From: Isoetes taiwanensis
Taxonomy: Eukaryota; Streptophyta; Lycopodiopsida; Isoetales; Isoetaceae
Assembly: GCA_021234155.1 (NCBI GenBank)
Contig: JAJEKV010000326.1
Coordinates: 122,001 to 186,000, forward strand
Reading direction: 5' to 3'
DNA: 64,000 nucleotides
Made by a program: the position numbers and the translations under genes. The notes under the pieces are model-generated. The model worked only from the letters and a program-made list of their open reading frames with translations, was not told where the DNA came from and made no database searches. Below are positions 45,601 through 55,431 of this stretch, piece by piece; positions within the stretch are counted from its first letter, which is position 1; the number at the start of each line of letters is the position of its first letter.

Positions 45601-48600
45601 CTAGAGTTTATGATGGTCTTTGAAAATCATCATTAATTTAATGGAATGATTTTTCTATATACATTTTTAGTATCATAATTTGGATCGTTTACATGCTAGT
45701 TGTCACAAATTTGTATTCTACCACATTCTTCTTATTAGTTTGAGAACCACGTTAAAATTTACAAATATGCTAAGGTTTTCTTTATGTGGTTGTTTACTAT
45801 GCTCGTTAATAGTTTATTCTTGTGTTAATCGTGTTGTTAATATTGTATTTTTCCAAATGCAACTGTTTTGAGCCTTAATAAAGATGCAAAGCTTCAAAAT
45901 ATATAGGAAGCATACACGTGTAAGGCTTCATAGAATCAAATGAGCCTTATCAATAAACTTTACAAAAGAAAAATAAACAACGTGTCACTAATGACATAGA
46001 TTAAAATCAATGTGTTGCTTCGCAATAAAAGAAACCTTGTAATGAATTGATGTCTAGCTTGTAGCTTTGTAGCAATAGTAGAAATTTGTGATTAGTGCAA
46101 CGTCAAAAACGAAAGGTGAATGCTTTGCCTCCGTTACTTAATATTGTAAGAAACCTTGCATTGTAATGTCATTTAGCCAAGAAATTGGCAATTGCTTTGT
46201 GAGGTTTAGCGCAGTAATAATGACCACTCATATGTAAATGATATGAATATTGTGCGACCGGAGCATGCAACGACATTTCGACTGTGCGTTTGCATCCAAA
46301 AGGCCAGAGTTACCCTAGGACACATGTCTGAGGAGTAGAGAATCGATGAAACACCCGGACTGCCAAGTACGTGCTAGCTTTACATTATAGCACTAGGCTA
46401 GAGTGCACCGAGTGAAAGATAGACTAGTTGCTTGTAGCAAATCGAGTTTGGCTTTGTTGGTCATAATCACTGGTCCCTACAGTAAATTAGATGCTCTGGA
46501 CTCATGCCCAAAGCCAAAATCACATTTTGAGCTAGCAAGAATGGCCGAACTGGAGGGACACATCATTTCCCCCTCTTGTCCTATGTCCGTAAAGGGGAAC
46601 ATTTGGGGGTTGGGACATCCGTGCGGTGGATGTCCATTTTTTCTTTTTGAGAACGTTTCCTATAACATGAACTACTATTTGAACAGTGGGATTAATAAAT
46701 GGAGCTGTTTTATTCCCCCGATACCTAAACCCTAGTAAATCTGTAGGGTTTAGGTTTTGGCAGTCTTCCCTGCCTCTGAAGGGGTCAAGAGCTTGCGTGC
46801 AGGGTTCCTTTGAGGGTTCGAAGAGAGACCTTAAGAAGGAGAACAAAAAACCCTCCCCAAGTGCCAGTTCCAAACTTGCTCGTTGTGATGGCCCGCGAGC
46901 TCACGGACATTGTGCGGCCGGAGCATGCGGTTGGCATGCAATGACATTTATTTGTGCGGTTGCATCCAAAAGGCCAGAATTACCCTCCCCAAGTGCCAGT
47001 TCCAAACTTGCTCCGCTTCAACAACTCTCATCTCCGATTTACTTTGTTCTATCACAGCTAGTAGGGATCCAATGGCCAATGGTAGGTGCCTTGCCAAAGA
47101 CCTTAGTTATATTAGCAAACTGCATTTTGTGCAAAAAATTCCATGTCATATAGTTAATAATTTCAACTCATTCTTTGCTGAAATTCACGTGTATTCTTTA
47201 CCTGGGGTTGTGCCAGACATCTATGTGCATACAAGTGGTGCAAGAACACTTTTGTTTATGTGGTGCCAATGTTAACACCGTTGTTTGCAAGTCAAACTTA
47301 TAAGGCCTCCTGTTCGGTTCTGCTCATTGACGTTTCCTTTTGGAGAAGCTTTACATGTCCTACGTATTTGCTTATTTTAGGTACGGAAGTTACGACATTT
47401 CTAGACAGTGTAGCTTCAAATTTTTTACAAAGCTATGCTTCTAATCCTTAGGAGGGATTTCAAGTTCATGTTTAATGCACGTGATGAAAGCAGGCAAGAT
47501 AGGATTTTTGGTGCTTGGACGGGCATTAATTATCTTTTAATTTGTCTATGTGAAATTGGTCACTGATACATGCCTAAGCAAATTGTTCATTGGTAAATGC
47601 CCATGCAAAGTGGTCATTTTTGTTCAATCTGTTTGCTTGTGCATGCTTATCAATTGCAAGAGGATTTATTGTGCGAATTTATTGTGTTTACTCATTGTGT
47701 GGTTTTTCGGGTTTTTCGAGTCTTTGGGAAAAAGAAGGCGGAAGGAACAAGGTGCTGCGCACGAGGGGTTGCCCTCCGATGGCCTGAGAATGTGTTTTCA
47801 TGGGTTCTATTTGGTCTTTAAGGAGTGAGCTTGTTCTTGCAGGTCCCAGTAGGAATGAGGTAGCGCGTCACGGTGACTATGCGGCTCTATTTTTCAATCG
47901 CAACCGTCAAAATGTCACTTCAATCGGATGGCATATACCACCACGCCACCTTCCCACTTCAAGGGTTTGCCCCTTCGGGCAACCCAAAAGCACTAGTCAC
48001 ACTGGCCGGGCTTTAACCGGAGGATTTTCTTGTTAACGTGGCCAAGCATAAACCCTAAACCCTATGGCGTTTCCACGTTCTTTGGCGCTTAAAGCTTGCC
48101 CCGCCGGACCGGCTCATAAGTTCGGGCGCTCTGTTTTTCCTAAATGATTTATGCCTCAGTGCACATTTACATTCGGATAACTCCTTTACTTACGCTTCCC
48201 GTCTTCTCTGGATCCTTCTACCTTAACTAGAGAACAGCGGAAATTGATGGCTATGCGAGAAAGTTAAGGAGGAGCGGAAGATGCGAATGAGAAAAAGTAC
48301 ATGGAGGCGGCAGAGGATAAGCTAATGTGGAGGATCGAAAGGTATTTGATTGATTTCATTCGCGGCACCACTTTTCATAGCAATGCGTAGAAGATTAGGC
48401 TTGAAAATGTCCTTCCTTGGTTGGATGTCTATACCTAAGTAGTAGCTTGCTTGTTTTATGTATTGTTCCTTGGGTTGATGAACTACAAATCTCGGACAAA
48501 GAGAAAAAAATTGAGATAATGACCGGAGGATGAAGAAATATGAGAGCGCCAAGCCCGACATAGAAGGAGACCACGATCACGAGATCCTTACACGAGCAAC

Positions 48601-50734
48601 TCCATGCACTTAAGAAGATTGGTTACAAGAGCGAAACTATGTACACAGTAGGGGCGTGGAATATATGGAGGAACCATTGAGAGCATGCATATGCCTTTGG
48701 AAGAAGCACGCAACGGTTCAATTTGGATTGCCACATGTTCCCCTAAGGAAGTAATTAAGGATATGGCCAAAGAACTTGTAAGGCTCGATTGGGAGCATCG
48801 TGATTGATATTCATCGGGCAACAACTATTATTTTGTATAGGGGAAAGAACTATCAACAACTTTGAAGGGCTCATACCTAAGAATCTTCTTGACAAAAGAA
48901 AGGTGTGTGATGGTATTTTCGATTGTTAATGCGAGCGGCTTGTCTTGTTATTCTTTTATCAAATATAATAATGTGCGGGATTACTTTATTCCAGGCCACT
49001 TGCATCCATCGTCGAATGTATGTTTGTAAGTCGGGAGCACTCTTCGTAAGAATGGGCAAGAAAAAGAGAAGCAAAGGCTTCTTTGTCGAGGAGGTCACAC
49101 AGATTAATGACATTATTAAAGAAATAAGTGAAGTTGCATTTGTATATGAAGGTATGCATGAGCAAGCAATAGGCTTATTAGAAAATTGAGTCTGTTTTTT
49201 CAAAACATAGCTTCATTCTTTCTACTCCATGTTTTACTTTCAATTTACGTAAGCACACTTGCTCAGTTTTTTGTGCAATGTCTTAATGGTTGCAAATTTT
49301 ATCTTTGCGGGGATTTTGCAGCAATGTCTTATGAATTCTAAAATTCATAAGTTCGGAGAGAACGTTTTTGGGAGTTGTGAAGGTCATTTTAGGGACCAAT
49401 AAGCAGCTATCCTAATGACTTAGTGAATATCTAGCAAAGGTCCATGGATATATGATTAGCATTTCAATTTAGATTGTGCGGTATGTGAGGCTAGGTAATC
49501 TTGAATGATCAGATTTGATGATATTTTGTTGTTTTAATCTGTTTGTTATGTTACATCTTAACACATGCCGTTCTTTAACTTTATTTAGATGAATCTTTGG
49601 AGTCTTACAGGGGCCATATGCGCATCGGTAAGTTCTGGAGCGAGGAAGTGATGGCTGAATATTTGCGGGGAAGGGTAGCGATGCATGATTTACTCGGCAT
49701 GACCGGATCGGACTTGAGATTCTCGGTAAGACTTATAGGTCACCATATGTGCACACTCTTCATTCTTATTGACAACACCTTTTGACATGCTCCATTCACC
49801 TTATCCTAATTGCAAGGGTTTTCTTTGGTGGAACATACATCATGATATCACTTAGCTCCAATTTTCAACTTCTTGAACTTCATGTTCCAAAAGAGTAGTG
49901 CGTAAACCGAAAAGCTTAATGTGCTTTTTATACGTTTTATAGTTCTGAAGGCGGATACACTCTCAAAAAAATGGCGGTGATAACAAATCTGTTCATAGAT
50001 CATATCTGTGACAAAACATGTCTCTCGATTGTAGAGTAGGCCTGATGTATGGCGTTTTTAGTGATGCTCCAAAAATGTTCTTTACTTTGGGTTATTTTGT
50101 ACTCTGACTCCATCAATCAAGTCGGTAAAGCTATTTCCATCAAGAGATGCTACGTCTTGTTGAAGAAAGTATGTTGAGCCGCCATCTTAGTAGCGACATA
50201 CTTCTCGAGCCTATGAATGTGAAATAGCCTATGAATGTTCAACCACTTTTCCAGACTGACTTTACCAATTATGAAGTTCAGTTTTTGCCTTGTAGACTAT
50301 ACATTTTAACAGTTTTTGCCTTGTAGACTATACATTTTAAAATTAATTCAGAGATATCCAGTGGCTATTGATTATGAGAATTAATATTTCATGTTCTCCT
50401 TCCCATGTACCATTGCCATATTTCAATGTAATAACATCAAGAAAGCGAGGATAATCCTTCAGCCAACTCCAATCACGTTTGGTTAAATAAAAACATTATT
50501 GTTTTATAAGCGAAACTTACCAAGGAATAATCATTACATATAATATTACTTCGTGATCACGCATTTAGGTTTATTGTGCAAAAAGGTCAAATATTATGCT
50601 CCAATTTCATATCACTAAATATCACACGAGAAGCACTATTAAATATCATATAGTCGAAACTAGGTATACCTACATCATTTCCAAATCGTAATGATTAACT
50701 ATTCCAAATTATAGGGAAAAAAAAATCATATTCA

Positions 50735-51110
50735 AACCATGTCAATTTGCCGCTTTATATGTTGTCCATTAATTGCTACAAAATATCCAAATAATTTACC
50801 ATGTCAATATACCGAGGAAGATAGTTACGATCAAATACCATTCCATTAAACTTGAAATACTAATCATTAGTTCGTATCAGACATTTTAAGTTGCTAGAAA
50901 AATTAGCTGAAATAATTATGTTTTAGTACCATAGAAAATAGGGTAAAAAAAGTCTTATTAGCATATTTAAACCAAGATTGTTTACCAGTGGGGTATCTTG
51001 GTGATTAATCACTATAAAATGTCATGATAATTATGCGCTTAACATTACCATGTCAATATACTGAAGAAGATAGATGCGATCAAATACCAGTCTAATAAAT
51101 GTGACCTATT
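50735..51110. repeat. Right subterminal repeats of the CACTA-like element
   Basis: ACCATGTCAATATACCGAGG with AAGATAG, CGATCAAATACCA and a TTAAA stretch at about 50798 recurs at about 51048 (ACCATGTCAATATACTGAAG). A shorter relative is at 50737. Confidence 0.7.
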
Positions 51111-51823
51111 AAACAGTAGTACATATCATATAGTTTAAACATTTACGAGACCAATTAAAATTGCCATGTTTCAAACATCATGTCATAAAACAATGTTGTC
51201 TTATCACCTTTAAAAATTATGTTGATGAACCATATTAGATAACTAGACATGGTTTGTAAACTTTTGAACCCACAAACATGTACTGATTTATGGATTTGGT
51301 TTTCACCAACAAACCATTAAAAAAAATTTATAATGGTTCAATTTTGGGGGCCTTGTGTCACCAAGGAGGCCATCCTTCATCTAGTGAAGGAACCGAGTCC
51401 GAAGAGCACCCCGACAACCCCACCAACCAAGGAGGGGATGAGACGGAGGTCGAGGAGGACGCACGCTCCAACGCGGAGACAGAAGTCCTCAATAATGAGG
51501 AAGGAGATGTGATGCAGCAGGTTTTTGAAGAAATGGAAAAGGAAAAGAGGCGGAAGGAGGAACAAGATCAAATGGCCGAGGAGCAGGAAGAACAGAGAGA
51601 GCCGACACTCGATCCAGCCGAAGAGGAGGAACTAGCGGCGTGGATAAAGAAGCACGAAGCGAAAGAACGCCGCCGAGAGAGAAAGAGGGAAGAGAAGAAA
51701 AGGAAGAGGGAGGAGCAGGAGGCCAAGGAGGCCGAATTCAAGAAAAAGCTCAAGGGCAAAGGCGTGGCGCAGCCCAAGAGGAAGCTCAAGGAAACTCCCC
51801 GCACCAAGGTCGTCATCCAGGAA

Positions 51824-52372
51824 CCATTAGGGATTTTTTGAGATCATAAAAGGGCCTTCTAAGAACTACTGACTAAGCTATATGAACTACCAATCGAGGA
51901 AAATAGGCGGTAATCCGGTCGGCAAAAGCGATTATAACTAACTCACTGGATCACATTTTCTAGCATAAGTATTGATAGAAAAGTCCAAATGAGCTTTTGT
52001 TTGGTGCAAAAGATAGATCTCATTGAGATCTTTCCAACCTTGGGTGGTTTGCATATCTTTTAGCCCCGTAGTATCGTAAAAAATAGTAAAAACCATATTT
52101 TTTGGAGTTTTGACAATCATAAGTGGTTAAAATATGTGCAAAGCATCTAAGGTTGGAAAGATCTCAATGAGATCTATCTATTGCACTAAACGAGAGCTCA
52201 TTTGGACTTTTCTATCAATAGTTATGCTAGAAAATATGATCCAGTGAGTTAGTTGTAACCTTTTCTTGGACCGACCAATCGCTCGATTTACGATTGGTAG
52301 TTCATTTATCTTCATTTGGTTTAGTTGGCATGTTTTGAAGGCCCATTTTTAATCTCAAAAAAACCCTAATGG
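51824..52372. mobile_element. Foldback / long inverted-repeat element (about 549 bp)
   Basis: The two halves are inverted copies for most of their length, from CCATTAGGG at the left edge to CCCTAATGG at the right. They include a 120-bp core (TAACTCACTGGATCA, TTGATAGAAAAGTCC, GATAGATCTCATTGAGATC) with few mismatches and a spacer of about 85 bp. It has no coding capacity. It lies inside the H3-like frame, which turns into a stop just inside its left end and resumes as GPADKPPSSSDD behind it. I could not find a target duplication. Confidence 0.75.
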
Positions 52373-52790
52373 GCCCGCAGACAAACCCCCATCCTCCTCG
52401 GATGACTCGGAGAATGAGGATTTTAACCCCCACGATAAAGAGGCAGGTCCTTCGAAGGATCCCGTCAATGAGCAGGCAGTACCCGACCTGGAGCAGCTGG
52501 AACGGGCGTAGAAGCCCCCACCATACCCGACGTGGGATAGAAACAAAGCACCGCGGCCAGCCCGAGAGGCATATGTGATCGACCCCATCAAAGTCTACGA
52601 GAGGAAGATGAGGGAGCACAACGCATACATGAAGAAGTGGGAGGATTACAACTCCTATTACCAACAAAACAGAGTAAGAACTATTGAAGGTGGACATCCG
52701 ACGAAGAACCAGACTCTAAGGCCGCCGCCACAGAAGCCCAAGCCTCCTAGACCACCAGCCAAGAAGAGAGCCGGCAGAAAGGAGAGTGAG

Positions 52791-53060
52791 AGGAAAGCAC
52801 TGCGGGAAATTAGGCATTTTCAACGCAGCTTCGGGTTCCTAATCCCCCGTGCACCCTTCGCCCGATTAGTTAGGGAAGTGATGCAGGAGTTTAACACCGG
52901 GATGAGAGTAACCGACGAGATGTTGTTGGCGTTACAGGAAGCGGCCGAGCAAAAGATAGTGCAGCACTTCGAAGATTCTACAGCCTGCACCGTACATGCT
53001 AAGCGAGTCATGCTAATGAAGCAAGACATGCATCTCGCCAGTTATATTAAGGGAGAACGC
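52791..53060 (+). other. H3 histone-fold domain
   Basis: The domain segment of the H3-like frame. In order: alpha-N with ALREIRHFQRS, helix 1 with PFARLVREVMQEF, loop 1 NTGMR, helix 2 with LLALQEAAEQKIVQHFEDS, CTVHAKRV, and helix 3 with QDMHLASYIKGER. It sits on the longest open piece (52575-53108). Confidence 0.93.
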
Positions 53061-53201
53061 CTTGTGCATGATGAAAAATTTTTGTTAATACAAGGAGTTT
53101 TTGACTAAATAACATGTGCAATCTTACTTAATTAAGTTGAGTTAGCAAGTTCCAGCTTTTGCTTTAGTCAAAACAGACATCTTAGACCAATTTGAGAGGA
53201 T

Positions 53202-53268
53202 GTCTCACACGTCGCGCCAGGAGCAAAAATGAAACTCTCATTTTTGATCTGGGCGCAACGTGTGAGAC
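53202..53268 (+). promoter_or_regulatory. 67-nt hairpin motif, copy 2
   Basis: Perfect outer arms GTCTCACACGT / ACGTGTGAGAC, inner GCGCCAG / CTGGGCGC and AAAAATG / CATTTTT. It lies between the H3-like stop (53108) and the second TATA box. Confidence 0.85.
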
Positions 53269-53404
53269 CATGGATGCCCAAATTTGCCCAAAACAGCTCC
53301 AAATCGACCAAATAAGGGGTCAATTCAGCCTAACTCGATGACTTTAGCAGGATTAGATCCTCATATCACCCAAATTGGACAAGTTTAACCCACTTAGAGT
53401 CGAT

Positions 53405-53471
53405 GTCTCACACGTCGCGCCAGGAGCAAAAATGAAACTCCCATTTTTGATCTGGGCGCAACGTGTGAGAC
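53405..53471 (+). promoter_or_regulatory. 67-nt hairpin motif, copy 3
   Basis: Identical to copy 2 except for one base in the loop-side segment (CTCCCAT for CTCTCAT). It ends 194 bp before the second TATA box. Confidence 0.85.
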
Positions 53472-53664
53472 CTCTTAACATTTTCTCCTCCATGCCATAT
53501 CCAAATGACCTCCAGTTTGTTGCAATAGGTTCATTAGCTAATCTTAACATGCTCAAACCCCAAAAGTAGCCTTCAAATCCTCATTTGGACCTCCTAATAG
53601 GTCAGAATTGCCCAACGCCCATAAATTTCTAAGTCACCCAAAAATTAGGGTTTTTCCCTTGTCT

Positions 53665-53672
53665 ATAAATAG
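53665..53672 (+). promoter_or_regulatory. TATA box of the second extra cassette
   Basis: TATAAATA followed by GGACCCCATTTTC, 113-136 bp before the candidate start codons (53785 and 53808). It is the counterpart of 44589-44596. Confidence 0.7.
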
Positions 53673-53807
53673 GACCCCATTTTCCACTTGGCACCCTACA
53701 AGTCTGCTCCTGACCCCTTAGGCGATTTTCCAGCTCCCAGAGGTGCTCCTACATCCGTCTGTTACTCCCACCTTCCCTAGATCAATGGCAACTGCTGACT
53801 TTAGGCG

Positions 53808-54320
53808 ATGGTGGCGCCCGGTGCACATCTTGGTGAGACCAATGTCAACACCATCTTCCAACTTTTCCAGAAAGAGATTGATGTCCAAGCAACTCTGCAT
53901 GCAACGTCGGCCTATAGGCGAGTTTTAACTGAGTTCCAAGCTAGGGTAGGTCAGTCCCTAGTGCAGCTTCCCCCTTGTACATGCTATTTTGTTCCCCGCC
54001 CATCCCTTCAAGCAGCCTTGGGTGATGTCCCGAACATTGCCAAGTACTTGATCAACAAGGCACAGAGGTTGCCAGATTACATGGTCCGACGGTTGACCGG
54101 GACCAATATTTTCCTACACGCGCCCTTGGCCATTTTCCTTTCCACCGTCTTTGAAAACCCAATGGGGGAAACCTCTATTCCTCCCATGGAGGTGGACCCC
54201 ATAGCATCCTCAGCAGCAGACCAGCTCCTTTTGCAGTACCAGCAGGAGCAAGAAGGAAGAACAGAAGAAGAGGAATCGGAAGATGAAGAATATGTGGAGC
54301 TCGACCCAGCAGAAGAATAG
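53808..54320 (+). pseudogene. Second extra protein of the gypsy element, possibly H2B-like
   Basis: An open frame of 170 codons; another ATG at 53785 lies in a different frame (MATADFRRW), so a frameshift near the start is possible. Residues 10-90 follow the order of an H2B fold in nearly the same spacing: ETNVNTIFQLFQKEI (compare the ETY..YIFKVLKQV helix), a helix at 31-54, RPSLQAAL (compare REIQTAV), then VPNIAKYLINKAQ (compare PGELAKHAVSEGT). Identity is low and the call is tentative. The remainder (TNIFLHAPLAIFLSTVFENP, then an acidic EEEESEDEEYVEL tail) has no histone counterpart. A TAG at 54318 ends the frame, but related text seems to continue. Its neighbour upstream is a certain H3 relative, which raises the prior. 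Confidence 0.4.
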
Positions 54321-55294
54321 CAGCTAGCGGAAGAGGAGTTAACCAACCCGGCGAAGCCGCCGGAGAACCTGAGTCGCTCCCGGCTTGGGCTAGGTATCAC
54401 AAGCCTAGCCCCATCATCATTGATGGCGAGGGAGTACTGCTCCTCGGCGATATCCAGAATCTCCCTCAATGCAAAGAGAGAACTCAGGCTTCGGCGAGTT
54501 TGCACCAACCACGGCGGACAATCGGACCTAGATGATTTCATCGTCCGGGAGTCTCGGACTTCCCTTCAAGTGAGAGAAGCCGACACCTATGGGGAGTCAT
54601 TGCGGACATCACGCCTACAAACAACATAAGGCAAATAATGGAAGCTTCGAGAAGCGCCATCCGAGGAGGAGTTCTATGCCATCGAGAGCGGATGGGGATC
54701 CGTGGCAAGACCACAAGCATTTTGATGCCGAGCTCTTCGACACCAGCTCGCACAAGAGGAGCAGGAATCGACATCAGGCGAGTTTCATCGACAATCAGAG
54801 ATTACAGAGAAATCACTGAGGTAGAGGTTGATGAATACGCCGGAAGACATAGAGCTGGAGGCCAAGCGGGTGACGAGTCATCAACGACACACAATGACAG
54901 GTCGTTGAGGTACTACCTTCCCCTGCTGCTGGATGGGAGAATAGCGGTAATACACCGCAAATTCAGTCCCCGGGGCGAGGAAAAAGTGTTTATGCTCATT
55001 GCACTCTCTGGCTTTGGCATGCATGCTCGGATGGCTGCAAACATCGACTATGCTGTCTTAGTCAAGAGAGTGATAGCACTTGACATCTTCGACTTCGTTG
55101 TGCCCTACCGACGGCAGGAAAGATTAGCAGTAACCGCGGCCTACACCTCCGACCGCAGAGTAGAGGAATTGGTGACAGCCTTGCAGGGCGGGACGTCAAC
55201 CGATATCCTCAGGAACTTGGGACGCTCGGTAGGAACGGCCCAAGTTAAGAAATTTCTTGAGGATAACCCATCCTACCGGCAATTTCAAGAATAG
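54321..55294 (+). pseudogene. Third extra region of the gypsy element, frameshifted, function unknown
   Basis: Coding text changes frame at least once before the open piece ending at 55294. Early text includes YHKPSPIIIDGEGVLLLGD and TNNIRQIMEASRSAIRGGV, the latter loosely like the start of an H4 fold. Later text reads GRIAVIHRKF, then IDYAVLVKRVIALDIFDF and RRVEELVTALQGGTSTDI. The spacing from AVL to EEL..L.GGT equals that of H2A within one residue, but few residues are shared. I would not name it from this. It could instead be an unrelated retroelement protein. It probably belonged to the same transcript as 53808-54320. Confidence 0.35.
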
Positions 55295-55337
55295 TTAAAA
55301 TCTTGATCCCGGAGGACTTGTATCTAAAATATTATAT

Positions 55338-55343
55338 AATAAA
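55338..55343 (+). terminator. Candidate poly(A) signal of the second extra cassette
   Basis: AATAAA, 44 nt after the stop at 55294 and about 90 nt before the gag start. It would let the extra frames be expressed apart from gag-pol. Confidence 0.45.
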
Positions 55344-55431
55344 AATATTTTGTTGCCAATATTTAAATACTTTGTTGATTATATTTGGTTCCAAAAATTA
55401 TATCGGCAAATACATGAATACAACAAAGTAA

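Larger units (their letters stand above)
44785..51357. mobile_element. CACTA-like DNA element (6.57 kb) inserted in the H3-like frame
   Basis: Both ends carry CACAAGGCCCCCAAAA as inverted repeats, and TCA is duplicated outside (44782-44784 and 51358-51360). A 3-bp duplication, a CACxA-like end and repeated motifs just inside the ends fit the CACTA (En/Spm) superfamily. PIF/Harbinger also makes 3-bp duplications but usually TTA/TAA. No transposase was recognised between 45600 and 50700. That stretch holds only short unassigned frames such as 48923-49189 and 49597-49785 (+) and a duplicated phrase with CCCCAAGTGCCAGTTCC (about 46852 and 46984). It is probably non-autonomous. Confidence 0.75.
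44693..53108 (+). pseudogene. Histone H3-like protein of the gypsy element (about 430 aa), split by two insertions
   Basis: Coding parts are 44693-44784, 51361-51823 and about 52371-53108. Removing the CACTA-like insertion and one TCA copy joins part 1 to part 2 exactly in frame (LFH then QGGHPSSS). The N-terminus MAGTKQTARV equals the H3 tail start MARTKQTARK at 8 of 10 positions, with R2 replaced by Gly and K9 by Val. A long insert follows: acidic, then KRREEQ-type charged coiled coil. The C-terminal 52791-53060 is an H3 histone fold: ALREIR, LVREV, ALQEAAE, FED, HAKRV, GER; roughly half of about 90 positions equal plant H3 without gaps. Loop 1 has the H3 length, so it is not a CENH3. Equivalents of K56, K79 and K122 are changed; the Cys110 and His113 positions are kept. 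One in-frame TAG (52509) and a TGA at the foldback kill this copy. Confidence 0.88.

Noticed and set aside
47830-48130. Gene or LTR piece around the phrase GTTTGCCCCTTCGGGCAAC
   Set aside because: There is a small palindrome, but no paired repeat, primer site or protein frame was found to support an element.
51290-51841. Independent highly charged 183-aa protein
   Set aside because: Its first 24 codons lie in the CACTA-like element. From 51361 on it continues the frame from 44693 exactly, so it is the middle of the H3-like protein.
52575-53108. Host CENH3 (centromeric H3)
   Set aside because: Loop 1 has the same length as ordinary H3, whereas CENH3 proteins have a longer loop 1. The gene lies inside a retrotransposon between primer site and gag.
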